A stretch of DNA of 64,000 bases from Mycobacterium sp. (GTDB lineage Bacteria > Actinomycetota > Actinomycetes > Mycobacteriales > Mycobacteriaceae), in contig JAKFVT010000059.1 in the NCBI GenBank assembly GCA_021732005.1, positions 124,001 to 188,000 on the forward strand, given 5' to 3'. Made by a program: the position numbers and the translations under genes. Shown here piece by piece: positions 43,481-51,470 of the stretch (within the stretch, counting starts at the first letter, position 1; the number at the start of each line of letters is the position of its first letter). The notes below the pieces were generated by a model that worked only from the letters and a program-made list of their open reading frames with translations, was not told where the DNA came from and ran no database searches.

Positions 43481-43911
43481 TGTCGTCCTGTACCTCGGAT
43501 CTGTTGCTTGACCAGCTCGTTGTCGTAGAGGCACCGGTATGCCGTGATCAGGCCGTCGGCGCCGAATTCCAGCCGATCGTCGCCGTGAAACTCGACGACC
43601 GCGCCGGTGCGGGCGAAGGTGCCGGTGAACTTCCACGCCACCAGTACGGCACGGCGACGGACGTCGGCGAACAGTCCTTCGAGCGCAAAGGTGTTGTCGG
43701 GGAACGTCCGTGCCATCTCTGCCACGAAGTTCTTGATCGGCTCGCGCCCGTGCACCGTCTGGCCCAGCGCCGGCTCGTCGTAGACCAGGCTTTCGGCGCA
43801 CAACGCGGCGACGGCGTCGCCGTCGTGTTCGTTCCATGCGGTGCCCCACCGTAGGCAGAACTCCTCTACTGCCCGAGGGTCGGAAATCGCGGCAAGGGTT
43901 ATCGATGTCAT
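43477..43911 (-). CDS. SnoaL-like / NTF2-fold protein
   Basis: This 144-residue small alpha+beta-barrel protein has VEEFCLRWGTAWNEHDGDAV (N-terminal helix), ALGQTVHGREPIKNFVAEMA and VLVAWKFTGTF, then VEFHGDDRLEFGADGLITAY, typical of SnoaL_2-type proteins. It may act as a small isomerase/cyclase or ligand carrier. Its ATG is only 8 bases from a CTTAC/GTAAG inverted repeat, so transcription probably starts at or near the start codon. Confidence 0.8.
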   Translation of the reverse strand: MTSITLAAISDPRAVEEFCLRWGTAWNEHDGDAVAALCAESLVYDEPALGQTVHGREPIKNFVAEMARTFPDNTFALEGLFADVRRRAVLVAWKFTGTFARTGAVVEFHGDDRLEFGADGLITAYRCLYDNELVKQQIRGTGRQ

Positions 43912-43919
43912 GCGATCAA

Positions 43920-43935
43920 CTTACTGGTTTGTAAG
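43920..43935. promoter_or_regulatory. Inverted repeat CTTAC-N6-GTAAG upstream of the SnoaL/TetR operon
   Basis: 5-base arms at 43920-43924 and 43931-43935 surround TGGTTT. It sits 8 bases before the SnoaL-like start, where a leaderless promoter would lie, so a bound TetR would block transcription. Short arms keep confidence moderate. Confidence 0.4.
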
Positions 43936-43993
43936 AAATTGAGCAACATCCGGGATCCGCCGACGGGGGACGTATTGCCTCGACCGCACCTAT

Positions 43994-44008
43994 GAGAATA
44001 GGATTCTC
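43994..44008. promoter_or_regulatory. Palindrome GAGAAT-AGG-ATTCTC upstream of amidohydrolase/acyl-CoA synthetase
   Basis: Perfect 6-base arms (43994-43999, 44003-44008) with 3-base spacer overlap a -10-like TAGGAT (43999-44004), 23 bases upstream of the ATG at 44032. It has the same layout as the site at 32835-32849 before the P450 operon, differing only at the sixth arm base. Regulation by the divergent TetR is likely. Confidence 0.6.
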
Positions 44009-44031
44009 TCCAACTGCATAAGGAGGATTTC

Positions 44032-45222
44032 ATGGGTCAACTGTCGCACCGGGTGGACGTGCCGTTTCCGATCTTCGACGCGGACAACCATCTCTACGAG
44101 CCGCCGGAGGCGCTGACCAAGTTCCTGCCGAAGGAATACAAGGACTACGTCCAGTACGTGCAGGTCAACGGCCGCACCAAGATTGCGCTGCGCGGTCAGA
44201 TCAGCAACTACATTCCCAACCCGACCTTCGAGGTCGTCGCCCGCCCGGGCGCATGGGAGGAGTACTTCAAGTACGGCAACCCGGACGGTAAGACCAAGCG
44301 CGAACTGTTCGGTGAGCCGATGCGCGCGATCCCGGCCTTCTTCGAGCCCGCCCCGCGCCTCGAGGTGATGAACGAGCTCGGTCTGGACAAGACCCTGATG
44401 TTCCCCACCCTTGCCAGCCTGCTCGAGGAGCGGCTGTCCGACGACCCTGTCGCCATCCACGTCCTGGTCCACTCGCTCAACCAGTGGCTCGACGAGGTGT
44501 GGGGGTTCAACTACCAAAACCGCATCTTCACCACCCCGGTCATCACGTTGCCGATCGTCGAGAAAGCGATCGAGGAGCTCGAGTGGGTGGTCAAGCGGGG
44601 CGCCCGATGCATCCTGGTTCGCCCCGCGCCGGTACCCGGATTCCGTGGGCCACGGTCGTTCGCGCTCCCCGAGTTCGACCCGTTCTGGGAGCGCGTAGTC
44701 GAGTACGACCTGCTGGTCGGCATGCACTCCAGTGACAGCGGCTATTCCCGGTACACCTCCGAGTGGGACGGTGCCAGCGCCGAGATGCTGCCGTTCCAGA
44801 CCAATGCGATGGGCATCCTCAACGAGTGGCGCCCGATCCAGGACTCGGTGGGCTCGTGGGTGATTCACGGTGCGCTGTACCGCCATCCGAAGCTGAAGGT
44901 CGCGATCGTCGAGGCCGGCTCGAAGTGGATGACCCCGCTGCTGGACGGCTTGGCCGAGGTCTTCCGCAAGGCCCCGGAGGCTTTCCCGAGCGATCCGGTC
45001 GAGATGGTCAAGAGCCGCATCCACGTCAGCCCGTTCTTCGAGGACGGGATCGACGACCTGGTCAAGCTCGTCGGTGTGGATCAGGTGCTCTACGGCTCGG
45101 ACTGGCCGCATCCCGAAGGGCTCGCGGAGCCGACCTACTACATCGAGGCGCTTCAGCACCTGAAGGCCGACGATCAGGCAAAGATCATGGGCGGCAACCT
45201 GTCCCGCCTCGTCACCGTGTGA
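44032..45222 (+). CDS. Amidohydrolase family 2 protein
   Basis: This 396-residue amidohydrolase-fold protein has VPFPIFDADNHLYEPPEALTKFL (strand-1 motif, near 9-31), LLVGMHSSDSGYS (near 229-241) and QVLYGSDWPHPEGLAEP near the C-terminus, the full set of candidate metal positions for this family. AAGGAGGA lies 6 bases upstream of the ATG. It is coupled by GTGA to an acyl-CoA synthetase, suggesting hydrolysis or decarboxylation that yields an acid then activated to a CoA thioester. It is the third amidohydrolase paralogue in the window. Confidence 0.85.
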   Translation: MGQLSHRVDVPFPIFDADNHLYEPPEALTKFLPKEYKDYVQYVQVNGRTKIALRGQISNYIPNPTFEVVARPGAWEEYFKYGNPDGKTKRELFGEPMRAIPAFFEPAPRLEVMNELGLDKTLMFPTLASLLEERLSDDPVAIHVLVHSLNQWLDEVWGFNYQNRIFTTPVITLPIVEKAIEELEWVVKRGARCILVRPAPVPGFRGPRSFALPEFDPFWERVVEYDLLVGMHSSDSGYSRYTSEWDGASAEMLPFQTNAMGILNEWRPIQDSVGSWVIHGALYRHPKLKVAIVEAGSKWMTPLLDGLAEVFRKAPEAFPSDPVEMVKSRIHVSPFFEDGIDDLVKLVGVDQVLYGSDWPHPEGLAEPTYYIEALQHLKADDQAKIMGGNLSRLVTV

Positions 45223-46679
45223 TTCGAGCGGGCCGGCCAATCGAGCCTGAGTGGCAGACCATCCCAGAGATGGTCTTGAGCGCGGCGGACCGATTCGGCG
45301 ACTCGGAAGCAGTCGTCGACGGTCCGCTGCGTCTGTCTTTCACCGACGTCGCGGACCGGGTGCGCTGTGCGGCAGGCGCGTTCGCGAACCTCGGCGTCGA
45401 GAAGGGTGACCGGGTCGCGATCTGGGCGCCCAACTCCGCGCACTGGATGATCGCGGCCTTCGGGGTGCTCACTGCAGGCGGCATCGTCGTGCCGGTCAGC
45501 ACCCGCTACAAGCAGGCCGAAGCCGCCGACATCATCACCCGCAGCGGTGCCAAGGCGGTCCTGATCGAGAAAGGCTTCCTGGGACAGGATTTCACCGTCC
45601 CGGCCGGTGTGCCGGCGATCGACCTGAAGTCCGGCTTCCTCGAGGATGGCAAGCCGCTCCAGCGGCAAGTCAGCGGAACCGACATCGCCGACATCATCTA
45701 CACCTCGGGTACCACCGGCCGGCCCAAGGGCGTGATGATGAATCATCGGCAGAACCTGCGGATGTACGCCGAGTGGTGTGACCTGGCCGACCTGCGCCGA
45801 GGCGATCGCTACCTGATCGTCAATCCGTTCTTCCACACCTTCGGGTACAAGGCCGGCTGCATCGCCACCTTCATTCGGGGCGCAACGATGCTGCCCGTCC
45901 CGGTCTTCGATGTCGACCGCGTTGTCGAGCTGATTGCCGCCGAGAAGATCACGATGCTGCCGGGTCCGCCGACGCTCTATCACTCGCTGCTGGCGGTGCC
46001 GGACAAGAGCAAGCTCGCCACGCTGCGGGCCGGGGTGACCGGCGCCGCCGACATTCCGGTGGAACTGATTCGCCGGGTGCACGAGGAACTGCCCTTCCGC
46101 ACACTGGCAACCGGCTACGGGCTCACCGAGGCGGGCACCGCGACACTGTCCCGGCCGGGGGACTCATTCGAAGATGTCGCCACCACGGCAGGCGTGCCGT
46201 GCGACGGAGTCGAGGTGCGCATCGCCGACGACGGCGAAGTGCTGGTCCGCGGCTACAGCGTCATGCAGGGTTACTTCGACGATCCGGCAGCCACGGCCGA
46301 GGCCATCGACGCCGACGGCTGGCTGCATACCGGAGACCTTGGCAGCTTCACCGAGTCGGGGCGCCTGAAGATCGTCGGGCGCAAGAAGGACATGTTCATC
46401 GTCGGCGGTTTCAACGCTTACCCCGCCGAGATCGAGGGCTTCCTCATGGAGCACCCCGCTGTCGCACAGGCGGCGGTGATCGGGGTGCCCGACGAGCGGC
46501 TCGGTCAGGTCGGCAAGGCATTCGTCGTGCTGAAGGGGGAGAGTGCGGTGTCGGCGGACGATCTGATGGCCTGGAGCCGAGACCGAATGGCCGGTTTCAA
46601 GGTGCCCCGGTCGGTCGTATTCGTCGACGGCCTGCCGCTGAACGCAACGGGCAAGGTGATGAAGGACCAGTTGCGCTGA
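45219..46679 (+). CDS. Acyl-CoA synthetase (FadD3-like AMP-dependent ligase)
   Basis: This 486-residue ANL ligase has the P-loop IIYTSGTTGRPKGVMMNHRQ, A5 motif LATGYGLTEAGTATL, hinge LHTGDLGSFTESGRLKIVGRKKDMFI and C-terminal LPLNATGKVMKDQLR with the catalytic Lys. The compact size and GLTEAGTATLSRPGDSFEDVATT region resemble FadD3-type ligases, which activate ring-derived propionates in steroid catabolism, but surrounding genes are not the steroid C/D-ring genes. GTG 45219 overlaps the amidohydrolase stop. Substrate inferred to be a cyclic or branched acid. Confidence 0.85.
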   Translation: MIRAGRPIEPEWQTIPEMVLSAADRFGDSEAVVDGPLRLSFTDVADRVRCAAGAFANLGVEKGDRVAIWAPNSAHWMIAAFGVLTAGGIVVPVSTRYKQAEAADIITRSGAKAVLIEKGFLGQDFTVPAGVPAIDLKSGFLEDGKPLQRQVSGTDIADIIYTSGTTGRPKGVMMNHRQNLRMYAEWCDLADLRRGDRYLIVNPFFHTFGYKAGCIATFIRGATMLPVPVFDVDRVVELIAAEKITMLPGPPTLYHSLLAVPDKSKLATLRAGVTGAADIPVELIRRVHEELPFRTLATGYGLTEAGTATLSRPGDSFEDVATTAGVPCDGVEVRIADDGEVLVRGYSVMQGYFDDPAATAEAIDADGWLHTGDLGSFTESGRLKIVGRKKDMFIVGGFNAYPAEIEGFLMEHPAVAQAAVIGVPDERLGQVGKAFVVLKGESAVSADDLMAWSRDRMAGFKVPRSVVFVDGLPLNATGKVMKDQLR

Positions 46680-46870
46680 GTTCTCGGAAATATCATTTCC
46701 GCACTAAGAGTGCGCAATCTGAACGTCTGTCGCGCCGCTGCATCGAGTCCACCTTCCGCCTGATGATAATGTCATTCTCGCCGGTTATCGCGCGTCGGTC
46801 GTACGTGTGGCGGACCGCACAGTGGTCGCCCGTACGCTGGCGGGATGTTTGGTCCAGAGAGGAGTCCGAC

Positions 46871-46942
46871 ATGCGACGCATAGTGGCTGTAGTGCGCCGC
46901 GCGCCGGACCGCAATGACATGTGTGGGTGCCATGGCGGCTGA
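46871..46942 (+). CDS. Candidate 23-residue leader peptide with Cys-Gly-Cys end
   Basis: ATG at 46871 has a strong AGAGAGGAG ribosome site six bases upstream, better than the one in front of the following gene. It encodes MRRIVAVVRRAPDRNDMCGC plus HGG and ends at 46942, overlapping the next start by 11 bases. Small Cys-containing ORFs overlapping downstream genes are known as regulatory leader peptides in mycobacteria. No homologue is recognised, so the call rests on the ribosome site and the overlap. Confidence 0.4.
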   Translation: MRRIVAVVRRAPDRNDMCGCHGG

Positions 46943-47639
46943 GGTCAACGAGGAGGCGGTCTCAGAAGCGCTGGCCGAGCTCGCCGAGGCCGAGGCTGCC
47001 GAGGCCGAAGCCAGGGCGGAGGCGGCGCGCGCCAAGGCCACCGCGGCGCGCTTGCGAGGTGCGGAGCCCGATCCCGAGGACGAGGATTCCGACGACGCCG
47101 AAGACGCCGAAGACTTTGAGGACGTCGAACTCGAGCCCCGGAGCTGGTGGGCGCGCATCGGTGCGGTCACGGTCGCGGTGGCCGTGGTCGTGATCCTTGC
47201 CATCGCGTCGATGGTGGTGACCGGTCTGATGCTCGTCGCGCACCAGAAGGTCGTCGCCCAGCGGGCGCACCAAGCCGAGCTGGTGGCTGCGGCGCGCGAG
47301 GGTGTGATAGCGCTGCTGTCCATCGACTACAACCGAGCCAAGGCCGACGTCCAGCACGTCCTCGACTTGTCCACGGGAACGTTCAAGGACGATTTCACCA
47401 GGGGTGCGGACGATTTCGTCAAGACCGCTGAGCAGTCCAAGGCAGTCACCGTCGGCACGGTCAAATCTGCCGCACTGGAGAAGGAGAGCGGCGACACCGG
47501 CGTGGTGCTGCTGGCTGCTTCTTCGACCGTAACCAATGCCAATGGGGCACATCAGGATCCGCGCGCCTGGCGGATGAGCGTGACAGTGGCGCGCGATGGT
47601 GCCCAATACAAGATGTCGAATGTGGAGTTCGTGCCATGA
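46932..47639 (+). CDS. Mce-associated membrane protein
   Basis: This 235-residue protein has the Mas layout: an acidic, Ala/Glu-rich cytoplasmic coiled segment (residues ~1-65), one membrane helix (WWARIGAVTVAVAVVVILAI and onward, about 74-100) and a periplasmic NTF2-like domain (VIALLSIDYNRAKADVQHVL ... VTVGTVKSAALEKESGDTGV). These proteins stabilise or assist Mce lipid importers at the cell envelope. No mce genes are in the window. ATG 46914 is an alternative start. It overlaps the second Mas gene (ATGA) and is preceded by a possible leader peptide. Confidence 0.83.
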   Translation: MAAEVNEEAVSEALAELAEAEAAEAEARAEAARAKATAARLRGAEPDPEDEDSDDAEDAEDFEDVELEPRSWWARIGAVTVAVAVVVILAIASMVVTGLMLVAHQKVVAQRAHQAELVAAAREGVIALLSIDYNRAKADVQHVLDLSTGTFKDDFTRGADDFVKTAEQSKAVTVGTVKSAALEKESGDTGVVLLAASSTVTNANGAHQDPRAWRMSVTVARDGAQYKMSNVEFVP

Positions 47640-48307
47640 GCAGTGACAAGACCAACGAGCCCGTCGAGGGCGACAACAACACCGATGTAGCCGTCGTCGA
47701 CGAGGAGTCGACCGCAACGGAAGTCGATACGGAAACCACCGACGAGGCCGCCGAGGGTGACGAAGCCGCGACCGAATCCGAGACCCCGGCGTCCGATGCG
47801 CGGCGCGGTCCCCTGAGTTGGGCCGGTAGCCACTGGGCGGCGATCCTGCTGGTGGTCTTGCTGGTCGCCTCCGCTGGTGCCGCCGGCGGCGTCTACTGGT
47901 GGCTGTACCGGCCGGACCAGCAGACCAATTCCGCGGCTCAGCAGCAGGCGATCAACGCTGCCCGCGACGGCACGGTGGCCCTGCTGTCGTACTCCCCGGA
48001 CAGCCTCGACAAGGATCTGGCCAACGCCAAGTCGCACCTGACCGGCGAATTCCTCAAGTACTACAGCCAATTCACCGACCAGATCGTCGCGCCGGCCGCC
48101 AAGCAGAAGGGCGTCAAAACCGAGGCGACAGTCGCACGAGCGGCCCTCTCGGAGATGCACCCCAGCGACGCGACGGTGCTGGTCTTCGTCAATCAGGTGA
48201 CCACCAGCAAGGATCGGCCCGATCCGGCCCTGGCGACCAGCAGCGTCATGGTCAAGCTGACGAAGACCGACGGTCACTGGTTGATCTCCGAGTTCAACCC
48301 GATCTAG
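47636..48307 (+). CDS. Mce-associated membrane protein (second)
   Basis: This 223-residue protein has the same plan as the preceding one: an acidic Thr/Glu-rich tail (residues ~1-55), a membrane helix (HWAAILLVVLLVASAGAAGG, about 63-82) and an extracytoplasmic NTF2-like domain (ARDGTVALLSYSPDSLDKDL ... LVFVNQVTTSKDRPDPALAT). Tandem Mas genes normally follow mce operons; here they precede a FadD operon by 25 bases, so they may now serve another envelope or lipid task. Confidence 0.83.
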   Translation: MSSDKTNEPVEGDNNTDVAVVDEESTATEVDTETTDEAAEGDEAATESETPASDARRGPLSWAGSHWAAILLVVLLVASAGAAGGVYWWLYRPDQQTNSAAQQQAINAARDGTVALLSYSPDSLDKDLANAKSHLTGEFLKYYSQFTDQIVAPAAKQKGVKTEATVARAALSEMHPSDATVLVFVNQVTTSKDRPDPALATSSVMVKLTKTDGHWLISEFNPI

Positions 48308-48332
48308 GCCAGCTGAGCAGGAGGACCAATCG

Positions 48333-49829
48333 ATGAGCGTGGCACTGTTGTTGGAGATGGCCGCCTCCGATGCCGAGCGCGTCGGGGTGGTCAGCGACGA
48401 CCAGCGACTCACCGTGGGCGAGCTGAACGCGCTCGCCGACGGCGGGGCGGGCGTCATCGACTCCCGCGGTGCCGGCAGTGTGGTCTACGTCGGCCTCGGC
48501 GGAGTCATGCTGCCGCTGCTCATCTTCGCCTCGGCGCGCGCCGCACGGGCGTTCACGCCGCTGAACTATCGCCTGTCGGCCGAGGCGCTGGCCGAGCTCA
48601 TCGATCGGCTGCCCGACCCGTTGATCATCTTCGACGCCGAATATGCCGACGTGGTGGCCGGTTTGGGTGCAGCGCGAATCGAATCCCGGGAGTTCCTGAC
48701 CGCGGCGGCGACAGCCGAGCCGGTCGCTGAATTCCCGGACCCCGACGACATCGCAGTCGTGCTGTTCACCTCCGGGACCACGTCGCGGCCCAAAGCCGTC
48801 GAACTGTCGCACAACAACCTCACCAGCTACGTGACCGGCACCGTCGAGTTCGCTTCGGCGGAACCTGGTGACGCCGCACTGATCTGCGTGCCGCCGTACC
48901 ACATCGCCGGCGTCAGTGCGGCGCTGTCGAATCTGTACGCCGGCCGAAAGATGGTGTACCTGCGCAAGTTCGACGCGCGCGAGTGGATCCGGCTGGCGTC
49001 CACCGAGGCGGTCACCAGCGCCACCGTGGTGCCGACCATGCTCGATCGCATCATCACCGAGCTGGAGACCAACCCCACGCCGCTGCCGTCGCTGCGGTCA
49101 CTGGCATACGGCGGCTCCAAGGTTGCCCTGCCCCTGGTGCGCAAGGCGCTCGAGTTGCTGCCCGCGGTGGGCTTCGTCAACGCGTACGGGCTGACCGAAA
49201 CGAGTTCCACCATCGCCGTTCTCAGCCCGGACGACCACCGGGCGGCGCATGCGGCCTCCGACGAGTCCGCCCGCAAACGGCTCGGCTCGGTCGGCCAGCC
49301 CGTGCCGGGGATCGAGGTACAGATCCGCGCCGACGACGGTACGGTCCTGGGCCCCGAGGAGGTCGGCGAACTGTACGTCCGCGGCGATCAGGTGTCGGGC
49401 CGCTACGCCGAGATCGGATCGGTGCTTGACGCCGAAGGTTGGTTCCCCACCAAGGACGTCGCCTACCTGGATGCCGACGGATATCTGTTCATCGGCGGCC
49501 GCTCCGACGACACCATCATCCGCGGCGGGGAGAACATCGCCCCGGCCGAGGTGGAGGACGTCCTCGTCGAACATCCGCACGTGCGCGACGTCGCCGTCGT
49601 CGGCGTCGAGGACGACGAGTGGGGCCAGATCATGGTCGCCGTCGTCGTGCCCGTCGCCGACATCATCCCGGACCCGGAGGACCTGCGCGCCCACGTGCGT
49701 ACCCAGCTGCGTGGTTCACGCACCCCGGACCGGGTGGTGTTCCGCCACGAACTGCCCACCACGCCGACCGGCAAGGTGCTGCGCCGCCAGCTTGCCGACG
49801 AGCTCAAGTCGCCCACCGCCACCCCGTGA
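48333..49829 (+). CDS. Acyl-CoA synthetase (AMP-dependent ligase)
   Basis: This 498-residue ANL ligase has P-loop VVLFTSGTTSRPKAVELSHN, A5 motif FVNAYGLTETSSTIAVLSP, hinge FPTKDVAYLDADGYLFIGGR (with SDDTIIRGGENI) and C-terminal LPTTPTGKVLRRQLADE with the catalytic Lys. AGGAGGA precedes the ATG. It leads an operon with two unknown proteins, a Bfd-like ferredoxin, a SnoaL-like protein and an SDR. The carboxylic substrate is unknown. Confidence 0.87.
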   Translation: MSVALLLEMAASDAERVGVVSDDQRLTVGELNALADGGAGVIDSRGAGSVVYVGLGGVMLPLLIFASARAARAFTPLNYRLSAEALAELIDRLPDPLIIFDAEYADVVAGLGAARIESREFLTAAATAEPVAEFPDPDDIAVVLFTSGTTSRPKAVELSHNNLTSYVTGTVEFASAEPGDAALICVPPYHIAGVSAALSNLYAGRKMVYLRKFDAREWIRLASTEAVTSATVVPTMLDRIITELETNPTPLPSLRSLAYGGSKVALPLVRKALELLPAVGFVNAYGLTETSSTIAVLSPDDHRAAHAASDESARKRLGSVGQPVPGIEVQIRADDGTVLGPEEVGELYVRGDQVSGRYAEIGSVLDAEGWFPTKDVAYLDADGYLFIGGRSDDTIIRGGENIAPAEVEDVLVEHPHVRDVAVVGVEDDEWGQIMVAVVVPVADIIPDPEDLRAHVRTQLRGSRTPDRVVFRHELPTTPTGKVLRRQLADELKSPTATP

Positions 49830-49845
49830 TCCCAGGAGGACAACC

Positions 49846-50148
49846 ATGATCAAGACCGGTACCCGACTGCAGAGCCAGGTATGCGACACCCAGGTGATCG
49901 TCGTGCGCTCATCGGACAGTCTCGACGACCTGCGGGCCGGCGGTGTCCCGATGATCCCGCTGGACGGCGAGAAAACCGAAGGCGCGCAACTGGATCCGGA
50001 CTTCTCCGGCGGCACTGTGATGGGCAAGCGCTACGTCGACTCCGACGGCGCCGAACTCCTGGTCACCAAGGCCGGGGCCGGCAGCCTCAGTGTCGGCACC
50101 ACGCCGCTGGAGCAGAAGACCGCAAAACCGCTGCCGGCCAGCGACTAG
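49846..50148 (+). CDS. Hypothetical protein (100 residues)
   Basis: I do not recognise this small protein. It starts MIKTGTRLQSQVCDTQVIVV, has a single Cys (residue 13) and continues GVPMIPLDGEKTEGAQLDPD and MGKRYVDSDGAELLVTKAGA. Predicted mostly beta, without membrane segment or signal. AGGAGGA lies 6 bases upstream of the ATG, so expression is well supported. The Cys followed by a VIVVRS strand and a GxxMxP turn recall small actinobacterial proteins encoded beside ligases; a role with the preceding acyl-CoA synthetase is inferred from context only. Confidence 0.65.
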   Translation: MIKTGTRLQSQVCDTQVIVVRSSDSLDDLRAGGVPMIPLDGEKTEGAQLDPDFSGGTVMGKRYVDSDGAELLVTKAGAGSLSVGTTPLEQKTAKPLPASD

Positions 50149-50156
50149 GGGTCGGC

Positions 50157-50795
50157 GTGGACGGCGCGGCGGAGGTCGAAACCCACACGCTCGTGCTGGC
50201 TATGGACTACCGGGTCCCGGACCCGAGCCGGGTCTGGCCGGTGCTGCAACGCAGCGAGTCCGCGCTCGCCGATCTCGGCGCGCATTACGTGTTGGTCTAC
50301 ACCTCGACGCGCGAGCATGGTCGCGTCATGGTCACCATCTCGCTGCGGAGCAAAGAACCCATTCTCGAGGTGTTGCGCTCACGGGTGTTCCTCAACTGGT
50401 TCGACGCTGTCGGCCTCGATGACATCCCCGCCATCTTCGCCGGCGAGACGGTGGACAAGGTGACGCTCGTCGAGCCGTCCGAGGAGAACCCGCCGGGGGT
50501 GATCGTCGGGGCGATCGCCGCGGTCGACGACGTGTCCGCGATGATCGGGCGAGTTCACCAGGGACTGCCGCGATTTGAGGCCGCCGGGGTGCGGGCCGTG
50601 CGTATCTTCAAAGCCTTCGACGACGACCACGAAGTGATGATCCTGCAGGAACTCGACGACGAGGCCGACGCCTCCGACTGGGTGAATCATCCCGACGTGG
50701 CCGCGGAGTGGATGGGTCATACCGGAGTCGGGGCCTACCCGCCGGTCTTCGTCGGCCGGCTGCAGCACATCATGCGGTTGGACGAGAACGTCTGA
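50157..50795 (+). CDS. Conserved hypothetical protein, probable tandem ferredoxin-like (ABM-type) domains
   Basis: This 212-residue protein starts at GTG 50157, 8 bases after the previous stop. It appears to have two similar alpha/beta halves: THTLVLAMDYRVPDPSRVWP ... GAHYVLVYTSTREHGRVMVT, and PPGVIVGAIAAVDDVSAMIG ... VRAVRIFKAFDDDHEVMIL. The pattern suggests a duplicated dimeric alpha+beta barrel domain. No catalytic motif is visible. It belongs to the FadD operon by spacing; proteins of this shape are sometimes mis-annotated as ligases because of that neighbourhood. Confidence 0.65.
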   Translation: MDGAAEVETHTLVLAMDYRVPDPSRVWPVLQRSESALADLGAHYVLVYTSTREHGRVMVTISLRSKEPILEVLRSRVFLNWFDAVGLDDIPAIFAGETVDKVTLVEPSEENPPGVIVGAIAAVDDVSAMIGRVHQGLPRFEAAGVRAVRIFKAFDDDHEVMILQELDDEADASDWVNHPDVAAEWMGHTGVGAYPPVFVGRLQHIMRLDENV

Positions 50796-50805
50796 GGGCC
50801 AATCG

Positions 50806-51009
50806 ATGTTCGTCTGCCTTTGCAACGGTGTCACGAGCCAGGTGGTGGCCGAGGCTGTCGAGGCGGGCGCCACGACCACCAAACAGGTCGCGAAGGCGTG
50901 CGGAGCGGGCGCCGAATGCGGCCGCTGCCGGCGCACGGTTCGCGCCATCATCGACGCGGCCGACCCGGCCGAACGCAAGCGCCACAACGGCTTCCTACAG
51001 AAGGGGTGA
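50806..51009 (+). CDS. Bfd-like [2Fe-2S] protein (bacterioferritin-associated ferredoxin type)
   Basis: This 67-residue protein has MFVCLCNGVT with Cys 4 and Cys 6, and GAECGRCRRTV with Cys 38 and Cys 41: the C-x-C ... C-x2-C pattern of Bfd-type [2Fe-2S] proteins. Bfd normally reduces bacterioferritin to release iron, but no ferritin is encoded here. In this operon it may instead deliver electrons to an unknown partner. It follows the unknown protein gene by 10 bases and precedes the SnoaL-like gene by 2. Confidence 0.88.
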   Translation: MFVCLCNGVTSQVVAEAVEAGATTTKQVAKACGAGAECGRCRRTVRAIIDAADPAERKRHNGFLQKG

Positions 51010-51011
51010 CG

Positions 51012-51470
51012 ATGGATGTGCAGCGCATCAGCGACGAACTCGAGATCGCCTCGGTGTTGCACCGCTACGCCCGGGCGGTAGACACCCATGACTGGGATCT
51101 GCTGCGGTCACTGTTCACCGTCGATGCCCATCTCGACTACAGCTCCGTCGGTGGCCCGGCGGCCGGTCGCGACGAGGTCTGCTCCTGGCTGGAGCGCTCG
51201 CTGACGCTGATGCCGATGACCCAGCACTTCGTCACCAACATCGAGGCCGATATCGACGGCGACACCGCAACGGTGCGGGCGATGTTCTACAACCCGATGC
51301 TGCTGCCGGGCGCGACTGAGACAAGTGCGTGCGGCGGCTACTACCACCACGTTATGGTCCGCACCGACAGCGGATGGCGCAGCAGGCAGTTGCGTGAGGA
51401 GAACCTCTGGTTCGACAATCCCCCGAGTCCGCGCAGGCGGGCGGAGTTGACCGAGGAGGCCGAGACATGA
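51012..51470 (+). CDS. SnoaL-like / NTF2-fold protein
   Basis: This 152-residue SnoaL_4-type protein has ISDELEIASVLHRYARAVDT (helix 1), WDLLRSLFTVDAHLDYSSVG, MTQHFVTNIEADIDGDTATV and MVRTDSGWRSRQLREENLWF. The start at ATG 51012 has AGAAGGGG at a proper distance; GTG 51006, overlapping the previous stop, is an alternative with poor spacing. Small proteins of this fold often serve as dehydratases or isomerases beside SDRs, as here. Coupled to the SDR by ATGA. Confidence 0.8.
   Translation: MDVQRISDELEIASVLHRYARAVDTHDWDLLRSLFTVDAHLDYSSVGGPAAGRDEVCSWLERSLTLMPMTQHFVTNIEADIDGDTATVRAMFYNPMLLPGATETSACGGYYHHVMVRTDSGWRSRQLREENLWFDNPPSPRRRAELTEEAET

Noticed and set aside
45219..46679. Assignment as fadD3 of the steroid C/D-ring pathway
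   Set aside because: None of the expected kstR2-regulon neighbours are present and no KstR2-type operator is seen, so only FadD3-like is stated.
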